A stretch of DNA of 64,000 nt from Chromatiales bacterium (GCA_028280505.1 JANQLO010000048.1:1-64000); one strand, 5' to 3'; positions 30,036 to 40,172 are shown, counted from the first letter of the stretch. Program-made: numbers and translations. Notes: generated from the letters alone by a model not told the origin.

Positions 30036-31171
30036 GTTATTCGCCGCGCCAGCTGGGCGATCTGACCCCAAGTAATCCGAACCGGCGACAGGGACTGTTG
30101 GCGGTCTTTCACATCGACCTTCCGTTGCTTGCCGGCCTGTTGTTGTTGTGTGGCTACGGCCTGATCATTTTGTATTCGGCCTCGGGCGAGAATCTCGACC
30201 AACTCGAACGCCAAGCTATCCGGCTTACCCTGGCCTTCGTGGTGATGCTGGCGGTCGCACAGATCAATCCGATCACCTTGTGGCGCTGGAGTCCCTGGCT
30301 GTACATCGTCGGTCTGGCGATGTTGGTCGCGGTATTGGTGTTCGGCGAGATCGGCAAAGGCGCGCAGCGATGGCTCGATCTCGGCTTCATCCGCTTCCAG
30401 CCTTCTGAAATGGTCAAGCTCGCAGTCCCATTGATGATCGCCTGGTACCTAGCCGAGGCGCGACTCCCTCCCAACTGGCGACGCCTGACCATGGCCGCAA
30501 TCATGATCATCGTACCGGTGTTGTTGATCGCCAAGCAACCCGACCTCGGTACCGCATTACTGGTTGCCAGTGCCGGGGTATTCGTGTTGTTTCTCGCCGG
30601 CATCAGCTGGCGCCTGATCGGCGGCCTGTTCGTCGCCGGCGCGGCGGCGGCACCCGTCGTTTGGTATCTGATGCGCGACTACCAACGACAGCGCGTACTG
30701 ACCTTTCTCGATCCGGAGAATGACCCACTGGGCGCCGGCTATCACATCATTCAATCGAAAATCGCCATCGGCTCCGGCGGTCTGTACGGCAAGGGCTGGC
30801 TGAACGGCACCCAGTCACAACTCGACTTTTTGCCCGAGCGGCACACCGATTTCATCTTCGCCGTGTTATCGGAAGAATTCGGACTCGTCGGCGTACTGGT
30901 ACTGCTCGCACTGTACTTATTCATCATCGGTCGCGGACTCTACATCGCGACCCGTGCACAAGACACTTTTACCCGACTCCTGGCGGGTGCATTAACCCTG
31001 GTATTTTTCGTCTATCTGTTCGTAAATACCGGCATGGTGACCGGCCTGCTCCCGGTCGTCGGCGTACCCCTGCCACTGGTCAGCTACGGCGGCACCTCGC
31101 TGGTGACCCTGATGGCGGGCTTCGGTATGCTGATGTCCATTCACACACACCGCAGATTGCTGCCGACCTGA
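30032..31171 (+). CDS. rodA: Peptidoglycan glycosyltransferase RodA
   Basis: This SEDS-family membrane glycosyltransferase polymerises lipid II in the elongasome with PBP2. The 379-residue product has about ten membrane helices, the SEDS segments [20 protein letters not shown] and [19 protein letters not shown] (with the catalytic-loop acidic residue), and [16 protein letters not shown] near the end. It is coupled to mrdA (ATGA) and its stop overlaps the mltB start. Confidence 0.97.
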   Translation: MSYSPRQLGDLTPSNPNRRQGLLAVFHIDLPLLAGLLLLCGYGLIILYSASGENLDQLERQAIRLTLAFVVMLAVAQINPITLWRWSPWLYIVGLAMLVAVLVFGEIGKGAQRWLDLGFIRFQPSEMVKLAVPLMIAWYLAEARLPPNWRRLTMAAIMIIVPVLLIAKQPDLGTALLVASAGVFVLFLAGISWRLIGGLFVAGAAAAPVVWYLMRDYQRQRVLTFLDPENDPLGAGYHIIQSKIAIGSGGLYGKGWLNGTQSQLDFLPERHTDFIFAVLSEEFGLVGVLVLLALYLFIIGRGLYIATRAQDTFTRLLAGALTLVFFVYLFVNTGMVTGLLPVVGVPLPLVSYGGTSLVTLMAGFGMLMSIHTHRRLLPT

Positions 31172-32178
31172 TGAAGTATCTAAGCACGCTATTGATCTCC
31201 CTGTTGTTGGCGACTGTTGCCGGAAACGCCTGGTCGAAACCCCCCGACCAGCTACGCGAGGAATTCATCGACCGGATGGTCACGAAACACGGCTTTGCCA
31301 GAGACGACGTGAGGCGAACGCTTTACCAGGCGCATCTGCAAAGACCGATCCTGGAGGCCATCTCACGCCCTGCCGAAAAACGCCTGAACTGGAGCCAATA
31401 CCGCAACATTTTCGTGACACCGTCACGCATCGACGGTGGCGTCGCCTTCTGGCGCCGACATGCCGACGTGTTGCGCCGCGCCGAGGAGCGCTACGGCGTA
31501 CCGGCACATATCATCGTCGCCATACTCGGCGTCGAGACGCGTTATGGCGCACATACCGGCAACCACAAGGTGCTCGACGCCCTGCATACCCTGGGTTTTC
31601 ATTATCCGCGACGTGGCAAATTCTTCCGTGAGCAGCTCAGCCATTTCCTGCGTTTCGCGCGCGAGGAAAACATCCCCGCAACGGTGCCGACAGGCTCATA
31701 TGCCGGCGCCATGGGCATGCCGCAATTCATGCCCGACAGCTTCCGCATCTACGCGGTCGATTTCGACGGCGACGGTCGGCGCGACATCTGGCAAAACCCG
31801 GCCGACGTCATCGGCAGCGTCGCCAACTATTTCGTCGAAAAAGGCAAGTGGAAAAGAGGTGGTGCCGTCACCAGTCCGGCAAAAGGCGTCACGACCGAAC
31901 ACCAGCGCTTTATCGACGCCGGCGCCAAACCGAGCCTAGCCGCCGAAAAACTGCGTGCCGCCGGTATCGTCTCGGATGTTTTGAACAACACCGACGGCAA
32001 GGCCGCACTGATCGATTTCGAAACCCATGACGGCAAAGAATATTGGGTGGGCCTAGACAATTTTTACGCCATCATGCGCTACAACCCGCGCACCAAATAC
32101 GCCATGGCGGTCTATCAGCTCAGCGAGGCAATCCGCGAGCGCTACCAGCAGGTCGCAACGGCGCAGAGTGCCGGCTGA
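31171..32178 (+). CDS. mltB: Lytic murein transglycosylase B
   Basis: The enzyme cleaves the MurNAc-GlcNAc bond in peptidoglycan, forming 1,6-anhydro ends. The 335-residue product has a signal peptide ([20 protein letters not shown]) without a lipobox cysteine, so it is probably soluble in the periplasm. The catalytic glutamate lies in AILGVETRYGAHTGN, and SYAGAMGMPQFMPDSFRIYA and FDGDGRRDIW are characteristic of the family. Its ATG overlaps the rodA stop by one base, placing it in the elongasome operon. Confidence 0.95.
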   Translation: MKYLSTLLISLLLATVAGNAWSKPPDQLREEFIDRMVTKHGFARDDVRRTLYQAHLQRPILEAISRPAEKRLNWSQYRNIFVTPSRIDGGVAFWRRHADVLRRAEERYGVPAHIIVAILGVETRYGAHTGNHKVLDALHTLGFHYPRRGKFFREQLSHFLRFAREENIPATVPTGSYAGAMGMPQFMPDSFRIYAVDFDGDGRRDIWQNPADVIGSVANYFVEKGKWKRGGAVTSPAKGVTTEHQRFIDAGAKPSLAAEKLRAAGIVSDVLNNTDGKAALIDFETHDGKEYWVGLDNFYAIMRYNPRTKYAMAVYQLSEAIRERYQQVATAQSAG

Positions 32179-32184
32179 CAAGCG

Positions 32185-33024
32185 ATGCGGCGGCGTCACC
32201 CACTCAACGCTCGACTGGCCCTTCTGTTGCCATTCGGCTTGGCGCTGACCCTACTCAGCGGTTGCGGCACCCGCGTTGCAGTAGAGCGTGACGGGCCGGG
32301 AAGCCGCGACGTCAGTCAAGTACCGGATGCGGTGCCTCGGGTCGAACCCATCAGCCGCGGCGGCAATCCGGAAAGCTATGTGGTCTTCGGTAAGCGCTAT
32401 TATCCGATGAAGACCAGCCTGGGTTATGTGGAGCGCGGTATCGCATCCTGGTACGGCAGCAAATTTCACGGCCGCAAGACCTCCAACGGCGAAGTCTACG
32501 ATATGTACCGCATGACGGCGGCACACAAGACGCTACCGCTGCCGACCTTTGTCAAAGTCACCAATCTGGAGAACGGTCGTCAGGTGGTCCTGCGTGTCAA
32601 CGACCGCGGCCCTTTCCACAGCAACCGCATCATCGACCTGTCCTATGCTGCGGCATCGCGTATCGGCATGCTCGGCAAGGGCACGGCCCTGGTCGAGGTG
32701 AGGGCCATCGACCCGCGCGCACCGCAACCCCGCATCGCCCGGACAACGCCGACACAGGCGGTGCAACCGCCACGACGGCCTGCCGCCCAAGCCACTCCCG
32801 CACCACGCATTTTCTTGCAAGCCGGGGCGTTCAGCAGCAACTTCAACGCCGAACGTCTGCGTAGCCGGCTCGAAAACGGGTTATCGCGCAGCGTCCGTAT
32901 TGCCGCCAGCGGCACGGTCCATCGGGTGCAGGTCGGCCCGCTGGCCTCGGTCGAGATCGCCGATCAAGTCGCCGCAGAGCTTGCCGGCCTTGGTGTCGCC
33001 GAGCCGCTGGTCGTAATCGACTGA
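32185..33024 (+). CDS. rlpA: RlpA family lytic transglycosylase with SPOR domain
   Basis: This outer-membrane lipoprotein cleaves or binds denuded glycan strands. The lipobox is LLSGC near residue 27. The double-psi beta-barrel domain begins VERGIASWYGSKFHGRKTSN, with catalytic residues in the following YRMTAAHKTLPLPT and RVNDRGPF. A proline-rich linker (about residues 178-208) leads to a C-terminal SPOR domain (IFLQAGAFSSNFNAERLRSR), which targets septal glycan. It is last in the mre-rod operon before an intergenic repeat element. Confidence 0.95.
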   Translation: MRRRHPLNARLALLLPFGLALTLLSGCGTRVAVERDGPGSRDVSQVPDAVPRVEPISRGGNPESYVVFGKRYYPMKTSLGYVERGIASWYGSKFHGRKTSNGEVYDMYRMTAAHKTLPLPTFVKVTNLENGRQVVLRVNDRGPFHSNRIIDLSYAAASRIGMLGKGTALVEVRAIDPRAPQPRIARTTPTQAVQPPRRPAAQATPAPRIFLQAGAFSSNFNAERLRSRLENGLSRSVRIAASGTVHRVQVGPLASVEIADQVAAELAGLGVAEPLVVID

Positions 33025-33046
33025 CGACAATCCGCCCCGGCGGCTG

Positions 33047-33223
33047 GCGTCCCGTCCGGTTGATTCGCACGCTTTCGGAGTCCGGGAAACGTCGCGACAA
33101 GGCGTGGCCCGCAGGTAATATTCAATGCTATTGCCAAGAGCGACGGCCATTGCCGGCGAACCGCGCCTTGCCAACAGCCTTGGCTGACACGTTGAAGTGA
33201 TGTGAATTAACCGGACAGGACAC
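33047..33223. mobile_element. MITE-like element, copy 1 (177 bp, 23-bp terminal inverted repeats)
   Basis: The left end 33047-33069 (GCGTCCCGTCCGGTTGATTC...) is an inverted copy of the right end 33201-33223 (...ATTAACCGGACAGGACAC), with 19 of 23 positions identical and all differences transitions. The same ends bound the element at 40172-40543. An internal CCGGCGAA-CGCG-C-TG block is also shared. No transposase is encoded. No clear target duplication is visible. The remaining sequence to dacA (33224-33343) shows nothing further except its ribosome site. Confidence 0.75.
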
Positions 33224-33343
33224 TAGAATGCCGCGTTAAAACAGTAAACCGTGAACCATTCGGCAGCTCCGACACACCAATACAGCATCGAAAACCTTAT
33301 CCTTCAACGTTTTTTGAGCTGTTGTCTCTAGGAAAGTCGTACC

Positions 33344-34480
33344 GTGCACAAGATCATTTCCGCCATTGCCCTTGTTTCAACCCTCGCCTCCGCCACGGCA
33401 TCGGCCGTCGTACCGGCACCGGCGCCGCCGTCGGTCGCTGCGACCGGTTATCTGCTGGTCGACATGGACAGCGACACGGTGTTGGCGGCACGCGATGCCG
33501 ATCAACGGCTCGAACCGGCCAGTCTGACCAAAATCATGACCGCGCACATCGTGTTCCGCGAGATACGTGACGGCTCGGTAAAGCTGACCGACCAGGTCCT
33601 GGTCAGCGAAAAAGCATGGCGCACGCCCGGCTCGCGGATGTTCATCGAGGTCAACAAACGGGTATCGGTCGAAGACCTGCTCAAAGGCCTGATCATCCAG
33701 TCCGGTAACGACGCCAGCGTCGCGCTGGCCGAGCATGTCGCCGGTAGCGAGGATGCCTTCGTCAATCTGATGAATCAGCATGCGCAGCGCCTGGGGATGA
33801 AAGGCACCCACTTCGTCAATGCCACCGGCTTGCCGCACGAGAACCACTACACCACGCCGGAGGACATCGCACGGGTCGCCGAAGCCACCATCCGCGAATT
33901 TCCCGACTTCTACGAACTATATTCGGTAAAAGAGTTCACCTTCAACGATATCCGCCAGCACAACCGCAACACCTTGTTATGGCGCGACGATTCGGTCGAC
34001 GGCGTCAAGACCGGGCACACCGAGGCCGCGGGCTACTGCCTCGTCTCCTCGGCCAAACGCGACAACATGCGGCTGATCTCGGTGGTGATGGGCACCAAGA
34101 GCGAAAACGCCCGCGCCAAGGAAAGCCAATCGCTACTCAACTACGGTTTTCGCTTTTTCGAGACACACCGGCTCTACGGAGCCGGCGATCGCCTGACCCG
34201 AACCCGTGTCTGGCTGGGCGAAAACGAGCAGGTCTCGCTCGGGTTGGCGGCGGATCTGCACGTCACCATCCCACGCCAACACTATGACAAGCTGGATGCA
34301 CGGACCGAGATTCGACCTCAGTTGCGTGCACCGCTCGATCAGGGCCAAACGGTCGGCGAGGTCGTGGTGGAACTGGACGGCGAGGTGATCGCGCGCGAAC
34401 CGCTGGTCGCATTGGAAGCCGTTGCCGAAGGTGGTATCTGGCGCACCGTGGTCGATAATGTGCTGATGCTGCTGGAGTGA
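33344..34480 (+). CDS. dacA: D-alanyl-D-alanine carboxypeptidase (PBP5 family)
   Basis: The enzyme trims the terminal D-alanine from pentapeptide stems and so limits cross-linking. The start is GTG 33344 with AGGAAAG upstream. The 378-residue product has a signal peptide (residues 1-21). The catalytic motifs are ASLTK near residue 62, SGN in IIQSGNDASVALAEH, and KTG in VDGVKTGHTEAAGYC. It ends in a beta-rich domain and an amphipathic tail (GIWRTVVDNVLMLLE) for membrane attachment. It probably has its own promoter beyond the MITE-like element. Confidence 0.96.
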   Translation: MHKIISAIALVSTLASATASAVVPAPAPPSVAATGYLLVDMDSDTVLAARDADQRLEPASLTKIMTAHIVFREIRDGSVKLTDQVLVSEKAWRTPGSRMFIEVNKRVSVEDLLKGLIIQSGNDASVALAEHVAGSEDAFVNLMNQHAQRLGMKGTHFVNATGLPHENHYTTPEDIARVAEATIREFPDFYELYSVKEFTFNDIRQHNRNTLLWRDDSVDGVKTGHTEAAGYCLVSSAKRDNMRLISVVMGTKSENARAKESQSLLNYGFRFFETHRLYGAGDRLTRTRVWLGENEQVSLGLAADLHVTIPRQHYDKLDARTEIRPQLRAPLDQGQTVGEVVVELDGEVIAREPLVALEAVAEGGIWRTVVDNVLMLLE

Positions 34481-34484
34481 TTTC

Positions 34485-35366
34485 TTGAGCGATACCCTAC
34501 TGGCCTACTTGAACGGCGAATACCTGCCGCGCGCGGAGGCCCGACTGCCGATCACCGACCGCGGTTTGTTGTTCGGCGACAGTGTATATGAGGTTGTCCC
34601 GGCCTATGGCGGCATACCCTTTCGTGTATCCCATCACCTCGAGCGCCTCGATCGCAGCCTGAACGCCATACGGATGCGGAACCCACTCAGCCACGCGCAA
34701 TGGCGGACCGTGTTCGAACGCCTGACCGCACAATCACCCGGGCAAGACCAGTCCATCTATCTTCAGGTCACGCGCGGTGCCTATCCGACCCGTAGCCATG
34801 TCATTCCGAACGAGGTGAAGTCCAATGTATTGGCCTTTATCAGCCTCAAGCGACCACGCGACGAGGCATCGGTGCAACGCGGCATTCGGGCAATCACACT
34901 GGACGACATCCGCTGGCACCGCTGCGATATCAAGGCCACCGCATTACTGGCGAACGTACTGGCACGCGCCCAGGCCCGCGACGAAGGCGCCGACGAGGCG
35001 ATCCTGATCCGCGACGGTGCGGCCATGGAAGGCACTGCGAGCAATCTTTTTATCGTCAACGACAGTCTGCTGATCACGCCCCCGGACAGCGATGAACTCC
35101 TGTCCGGCATTACCCGCGACCTGGTGCTGGAACTGGCGCGCGAGTCCAGCATACCCTACGCGCAGGCGAGTATCGCTCTATCCGATCTCGAAACGGCCGA
35201 CGAGATCTGGTTGACCAGTTCGACCCGCGAGGTCGCCGCGGTGGTCGAACTCAACGGCCGACCGGTCGGCGACGGCCGACCCGGCGCGCTGTGGCACCAC
35301 ATGGACGCGCTGTTTCAGGCCTGCAAGGCCCGCCTGCGGGCCGGTGGAGATTGCCATGTCGAATGA
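34485..35366 (+). CDS. dat: D-amino acid aminotransferase (class IV PLP enzyme)
   Basis: The predicted 293-residue PLP enzyme interconverts D-alanine and D-glutamate with their keto acids. The start is TTG 34485, with GGAG inside the end of dacA, so translation is probably coupled. Fold-type IV motifs are clear: ITDRGLLFGDSVYEVV, the catalytic lysine in DIKATALLANVLARAQA, EGTASNLFIV and WLTSSTREVA. Its place after dacA fits D-amino acid metabolism. A branched-chain aminotransferase or aminodeoxychorismate lyase is a less likely alternative. Confidence 0.87.
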   Translation: MSDTLLAYLNGEYLPRAEARLPITDRGLLFGDSVYEVVPAYGGIPFRVSHHLERLDRSLNAIRMRNPLSHAQWRTVFERLTAQSPGQDQSIYLQVTRGAYPTRSHVIPNEVKSNVLAFISLKRPRDEASVQRGIRAITLDDIRWHRCDIKATALLANVLARAQARDEGADEAILIRDGAAMEGTASNLFIVNDSLLITPPDSDELLSGITRDLVLELARESSIPYAQASIALSDLETADEIWLTSSTREVAAVVELNGRPVGDGRPGALWHHMDALFQACKARLRAGGDCHVE

Positions 35367-35625
35367 TCAAGCCGAGGGTTTCCAATTTCCCTGCGATTTC
35401 GAAATCAAGGCGATGGGCCTCGACGACGGCAACTTCCATGAGGTGGTCATCGAAATCATCCGCCGCCACAGCGCCGACATCCGCGTCGACAGCCTGCGCC
35501 AACGCGCCAGCCGCGGCGGCAAATACGTCTCGGTCAGCATCGTCATCGAGGCCCAAAGCCGCGAGCAGTTGGATGCGATCTATGACGATCTCACCGCCCA
35601 TGACAGGGTATTGATGCGCCTTTAG
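35356..35625 (+). CDS. ybeD: YbeD/DUF493 family protein
   Basis: The start is ATG 35356, preceded by GGAG, and the gene overlaps dat by 11 nt. The 89-residue protein has [20 protein letters not shown] and ends in the typical ...[11 protein letters not shown]. YbeD proteins adopt a small ACT-like alpha/beta fold, and their role is unsettled. The dacA-ybeD-lipB order is the same as in E. coli, with dat inserted here. Confidence 0.92.
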   Translation: MSNDQAEGFQFPCDFEIKAMGLDDGNFHEVVIEIIRRHSADIRVDSLRQRASRGGKYVSVSIVIEAQSREQLDAIYDDLTAHDRVLMRL

Positions 35626-35677
35626 CGCGGATTCGTCACCCAATGGACGCCCGCCCATTTACACCGCAACCACGTAC

Positions 35678-36310
35678 ATGTCGGCACCAACGCTGATCGT
35701 CCGCCGCCTCGGCCTGCGCCCCTACGAAGCCACTTGGCAGGCAATGCGCGCCTTCACCGACGAACGCGGACCGGATACGACATCCGAACTATGGATCGTT
35801 GAGCATCCGCCGGTGTTCACCCAGGGACAGGCCGGCAAGGCCGAACACCTGTTGGCGCCGGGCGATATCCCGGTGGTGCAAACCGACCGCGGCGGACAAG
35901 TGACCTACCACGGTCCCGGCCAACTCGTGATCTATTTATTGATCGCGCTGCGCGAGGCCGGTATCGGCATTCGCCGTCTGGTTACGCTGATGGAACAATC
36001 GATCATCGCACTACTTGCAGAACACGGCATTGAAGCCGAAGCCAGAGCCGATGCACCGGGCGTCTACGTCGACGGCAAAAAGATCGCATCGCTCGGACTG
36101 CGCGTCAGAAGAGGCTGCACTTACCACGGCTTGGCATTGAATGTCAGCAACGACCTCACGCCTTTTGCACTCATCAATCCCTGCGGATACGCCGGTCTCG
36201 AGGTCACCAGCATGGCACAGCTCGGCATCGACGATGGCATCGACACCTCGGGAACGGCGCTGGCTGATCTTCTGGCCGATGCATTGGGATACGCGCTGAG
36301 CACCGAATGA
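35678..36310 (+). CDS. lipB: Octanoyl-ACP:protein octanoyltransferase
   Basis: The enzyme transfers octanoate from acyl carrier protein to lipoyl domains, the first step of lipoate attachment. The 210-residue product has [20 protein letters not shown], the catalytic lysine in [20 protein letters not shown], and the catalytic cysteine in [14 protein letters not shown]. lipA is not the next gene, unlike in E. coli. The 337-nt gap that follows holds only a possible small minus-strand gene. Confidence 0.95.
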   Translation: MSAPTLIVRRLGLRPYEATWQAMRAFTDERGPDTTSELWIVEHPPVFTQGQAGKAEHLLAPGDIPVVQTDRGGQVTYHGPGQLVIYLLIALREAGIGIRRLVTLMEQSIIALLAEHGIEAEARADAPGVYVDGKKIASLGLRVRRGCTYHGLALNVSNDLTPFALINPCGYAGLEVTSMAQLGIDDGIDTSGTALADLLADALGYALSTE

Positions 36311-36313
36311 TCA

Positions 36314-36520
36314 TCAAGCGCTCCGCTTATCAACCATTTCCTCCGACAACAATAGCGTTTGTTCACCATCGTCGGGCAAGGATTCGAAACGACGGACAAC
36401 AGTCTCCTGCAACAAAGGCGGCGCGCCGATCAGGCTTTTTCCTCCGGATGCCGCATTGATCAGGACACGTCCGCGATCGACCCGACCGCGAACGCGACGC
36501 AGCAGACCTTTCGTCTTCAC
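36314..36520 (-). CDS. Possible small basic protein, unknown function
   Basis: From GTG 36520, with GAGGA at a good distance upstream, the frame encodes 68 residues: a basic start (VKTKGLLRRVRGRVDRGRVL), then a segment rich in Glu and Leu (QETVVRRFESLPDDGEQTLL). It converges on lipB with 3 nt between stops and diverges from asnO. Upstream in-frame ATGs (36535, 36583) are alternatives. No family is recognised. The ribosome site and balanced composition argue for a gene, but no homolog could be checked. Confidence 0.35.
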   Translation of the reverse strand: MKTKGLLRRVRGRVDRGRVLINAASGGKSLIGAPPLLQETVVRRFESLPDDGEQTLLLSEEMVDKRSA

Positions 36521-36647
36521 GCATTTTCCTCGCATGCCGCCAAACGCACCAAACAAGAGCCCCACCATAGTGCATGGCTGCATTTGAAGTCCTCACATCA
36601 ATTGTTTAGGCTTTGAACGATTACCAGCAGTAAAGCGACACTCACTT

Positions 36648-38420
36648 ATGTGTGGCATTTGCGGTGACATCCGCTTCGACGACACACCGCCGTCACTGAA
36701 TGCGGTAGCCGATATGAACCGCGTGCTGTTCCCGCGCGGCCCCGACGGGAGCGGGGTTTTCCAGTCCCGACATCTCGCTGTCGGCCACCAGCGCCTGAAA
36801 ATCCTCGATCTGAGCGAACACGCCCAGCAGCCGATGATCGACAACGCTCTGGGCCTGGGCATTGTATTCAATGGCTGTATATACAACTTTCGCGACCTGC
36901 GGGTACAGCTTCGCGGAATGGGTTATCAATTCTTTTCGGATGGCGACACCGAGGTAATCCTCAAGGCCTACGACGCCTGGGGTATCGACTGCGTCGATCA
37001 TTTTCTCGGGATGTTCGCGTTCGCCATTTGGGAACGCGACTCGGGACGGGTGGTCTTGGCGCGGGATCGCCTCGGCATCAAACCGTTGTATTACACCGAG
37101 ACCGACAACGGCCTGCGTTTCGCATCGACGCTGCCGGCCTTGCTGGCCACCGACGGCATCGATACCGATATCGACCCGGTCGCCTTGCATCACTACATGA
37201 GCTTTCATGCCGTAGTGCCGGCACCGCATACCATCATCCGGGGCATACGCAAGCTGCCACCGGCGACCGTACGTATTATCGAACGTGACGGCCGCAGCCG
37301 CGACCATCGCTACTGGCGCCTGCATTATGGTCAGCGCCCCGAAGAACGGGACCTCAGCTACGAGGATTGGCAGGAGATTACGCTTGACGCACTGCGCACC
37401 GCGGTCGAACGCCGTTTGGTTGCCGATGTGCCGGTCGGCGTGTTGCTATCCGGCGGTCTCGATTCCAGCCTGATCGTCGGCCTGCTCGCCGAGCAGGGGC
37501 AGCGCGGCCTGAATACATTTTCGGTCGGCTTCGAGTCGGTCGATGAAGAAAAAGGCGACGAGTTCGAATACTCCGACATTATCGCCCGTCACTTCGCGAC
37601 CGACCATCACCAGATCCGGGTCGACTCGACGACGCTGCTGCCGGCACTCAAACACTGCATCGACGCGATGAGCGAACCGATGGTGAGCCACGACGTCATC
37701 GGCTTCTACCTGCTGTCACAACGCGTCGCCGAGTACGTCAAAGTGGTGCAAAGCGGACAGGGCGCCGATGAGGTGTTTGCCGGCTACCACTGGTATCCAC
37801 CCTTACTCGACAGCGCCAAGCCGGTCGATGACTATGCCAAGGTGTTTTTCGATCGCGACCATACCGAGTACACCGATGCGATCAGACCGGAGTACGTTTC
37901 CGACGACTTCAGCCGAACATTTGTCGACAACCACTTCGAGACGCCCGGAGCACAACGGGCGATCGACAAGGCCCTACGCCTCGATACCCAGATCATGCTG
38001 GTCGATGACCCGGTCAAGCGGGTCGATAACATGACCATGGCCTGGGGCCTGGAAGCACGCGTACCCTTTCTCGACCACGAACTGGTCGAACTCGCCGCGC
38101 GCATCCCGGCCGAATTCAAAACCGCATCGGACGGTAAGGGCGTGCTCAAGGAAGCCGCACGCTCGGTCATACCCGAGGCGGTGATCGATCGGCCAAAAGG
38201 CTATTTCCCCGTACCGGCGTTGAAGTATCTCGATGGCGAATATCTGGCCTTCGTACAAGACGTCCTGGCCGAACCGGCAGCCCGTGAACGAGGCCTGTTC
38301 CGAGAGGACTATGTCGCCCATCTGATGCGTGAACCGAAGGAACACATCACACCATTACGCGGCTCCAAGGTTTGGCAGATCGCGCTCCTGGAACTCTGGC
38401 TCCAACAACATGGAATTTAG
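36648..38420 (+). CDS. asnO: N-acetylglutaminylglutamine amidotransferase (asparagine synthase-like)
   Basis: The 590-residue enzyme is predicted to amidate N-acetylglutaminylglutamine to the osmoprotectant NAGGN. Processing of MCGICGDIRF exposes the nucleophile Cys2 of a class II glutaminase domain (residues 1-200). The ATP-pyrophosphatase domain follows with LLSGGLDSSLIVGLLAEQG. The gene is followed after 9 nt by a GNAT/ATP-grasp ligase and then an M42-type peptidase, the full NAGGN gene set. That context separates it from housekeeping asnB and from PEP-CTERM amidotransferases. Confidence 0.9.
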   Translation: MCGICGDIRFDDTPPSLNAVADMNRVLFPRGPDGSGVFQSRHLAVGHQRLKILDLSEHAQQPMIDNALGLGIVFNGCIYNFRDLRVQLRGMGYQFFSDGDTEVILKAYDAWGIDCVDHFLGMFAFAIWERDSGRVVLARDRLGIKPLYYTETDNGLRFASTLPALLATDGIDTDIDPVALHHYMSFHAVVPAPHTIIRGIRKLPPATVRIIERDGRSRDHRYWRLHYGQRPEERDLSYEDWQEITLDALRTAVERRLVADVPVGVLLSGGLDSSLIVGLLAEQGQRGLNTFSVGFESVDEEKGDEFEYSDIIARHFATDHHQIRVDSTTLLPALKHCIDAMSEPMVSHDVIGFYLLSQRVAEYVKVVQSGQGADEVFAGYHWYPPLLDSAKPVDDYAKVFFDRDHTEYTDAIRPEYVSDDFSRTFVDNHFETPGAQRAIDKALRLDTQIMLVDDPVKRVDNMTMAWGLEARVPFLDHELVELAARIPAEFKTASDGKGVLKEAARSVIPEAVIDRPKGYFPVPALKYLDGEYLAFVQDVLAEPAARERGLFREDYVAHLMREPKEHITPLRGSKVWQIALLELWLQQHGI

Positions 38421-38429
38421 ACCGAGCCT

Positions 38430-40172
38430 ATGAACAAAGAACAACGCTACCGCACACGCCTGGCCCGCAGTCGCTCTCTCAGCGTGTTGGGCAACAACGA
38501 AGCCCAGACACCGAACAATACGCCGAGCATGAAAGAGAACGCGATCGTCGATTGCGGATGGGGACGCCTGATCTTCGCTCAGACCTTCCGCGACAATCGC
38601 AAACTGGCCGATGCCCTCCTCGCCGAAACCCCCGGCAAGCGAGACATCGCCTTTTACGTCAGCGACCCGCACGTGCTGCTGGCACTGGAACCTCACAATC
38701 TGTTCCTCGACCCTTCGCATACGTACCGACTTTGGCTCGACCGTTACAAGGCCCCGCACCTGAGACCACGCGGCTTTACGATACGCCTGATGAACAGTCA
38801 CGACGATGCGCAGTTGCTGCACCGTGTCTATCTATCACGTCAGATGATCCCACCGCCGGTCGAGTTCATATGGTCGAATCGCACCTCGCGGACGGTACAG
38901 TTTTTCGTCGCCGCCGATACCCATACCGATGAAATCATCGGAGCCGCCACGGGTATCGATCACGTCGAAGCCTTCCACGATCCGGAAAAAGGTGCCAGCC
39001 TCTGGGCCCTCGCGGTCGATCCTCAGGCACGCCATCCCGGGGTCGGTCAGGCACTCGTTCGCCACATGGCCGAATACTTCATTGCGCGTGGACGCGATTA
39101 TCTCGACCTATCGGTATTCCACGACAACCGCGAGGCAATTCGACTCTACGAGCGACTCAAGTTCAAACGCATCAACGTGTTTACGGTGAAAAACAAAAAC
39201 TCCTTCAACGAGCCGCTGTTTATCGGTGAACAACCCCAGGAAAAACTCAACCCCTACGCCAAGATCATCGTGCGCGAGGCCCAACGGCGCGGCATCAGTG
39301 TCGATGTATTGGACGCCGAAGCCGGTTTCTTCGAATTATCGCTGGGCGGTCGCACCATCGCCTGCCGCGAATCCCTAAGTGAACTCACTACCTCGATCGC
39401 AATGAGTCGCTGCGACGACAAAGCAGTCACCCATCGCATTCTCAAACACGCCAAATTACGCGTACCGGCACAGATGACCGTAACCGAGATTGCGCAGGCA
39501 GAAGGCTTTCTCGACCAATTCCACAGCATCGTGGTCAAACCGGCACGAGGCGAGCAAGGCGTCGGCATCAGTGTCGATGTCCGCGACTACCCGACGCTGC
39601 ATAAGGCCATCGATGACGCACGGAAGTACTGCGATGTGGTGCTGCTCGAAGAATATGTCCAGGGGGCCGACCTGAGAATCATCGTGATCAATGGCGAGGT
39701 GGTGGCGGCCGCGACCCGCCGGCCTCCGCGGATACAAGGCACCGGCCAAGCCTCGATACGCGAACTCATCGAGAAACAGAGCCGGCGACGCGAGGCCGCG
39801 ACCGACGGCGAGAGCAGCATACCGGTCGACGGCGAGACCGAACGTTGTGTGCAGGACGCCGGCTACAAACTCGACGATACACTGCCCTACGGTGAATATC
39901 TGACCGTACGCAAAACCGCCAATCTGCATACCGGCGGAACCATCCATGACGTCACCGCCAAGCTCCATCCAACCCTGACGAAGGCCGCGATCGATGCTGC
40001 CGTAGCGATCAATATCCCGGTCACCGGACTGGATTTCATCGTCCCCGACCCAGGCAAGGAAGATTACGCGATTATCGAAGCCAACGAACGTCCGGGATTG
40101 GCCAATCATGAACCGCAACCGACCGCTGAACGCTTTATCGACCTGCTGTTCCCGAACACCGTAGGTCATTAG
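38430..40172 (+). CDS. ngg: N-acetylglutaminylglutamine synthetase (GNAT plus ATP-grasp fusion)
   Basis: The 580-residue protein joins two activities needed to make N-acetylglutaminylglutamine. A GNAT acetyltransferase domain lies at about residues 110-250 (LWALAVDPQARHPGVGQALV). A C-terminal ATP-grasp ligase lies at about 290-575 (VKPARGEQGVGISVDVRDYP, LLEEYVQGADLRIIVINGEV, IIEANERPGL). This architecture is specific to the NAGGN pathway. The stop codon coincides with the first base of a MITE-like element, so the element abuts the gene without changing the frame. Confidence 0.9.
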   Translation: MNKEQRYRTRLARSRSLSVLGNNEAQTPNNTPSMKENAIVDCGWGRLIFAQTFRDNRKLADALLAETPGKRDIAFYVSDPHVLLALEPHNLFLDPSHTYRLWLDRYKAPHLRPRGFTIRLMNSHDDAQLLHRVYLSRQMIPPPVEFIWSNRTSRTVQFFVAADTHTDEIIGAATGIDHVEAFHDPEKGASLWALAVDPQARHPGVGQALVRHMAEYFIARGRDYLDLSVFHDNREAIRLYERLKFKRINVFTVKNKNSFNEPLFIGEQPQEKLNPYAKIIVREAQRRGISVDVLDAEAGFFELSLGGRTIACRESLSELTTSIAMSRCDDKAVTHRILKHAKLRVPAQMTVTEIAQAEGFLDQFHSIVVKPARGEQGVGISVDVRDYPTLHKAIDDARKYCDVVLLEEYVQGADLRIIVINGEVVAAATRRPPRIQGTGQASIRELIEKQSRRREAATDGESSIPVDGETERCVQDAGYKLDDTLPYGEYLTVRKTANLHTGGTIHDVTAKLHPTLTKAAIDAAVAINIPVTGLDFIVPDPGKEDYAIIEANERPGLANHEPQPTAERFIDLLFPNTVGH

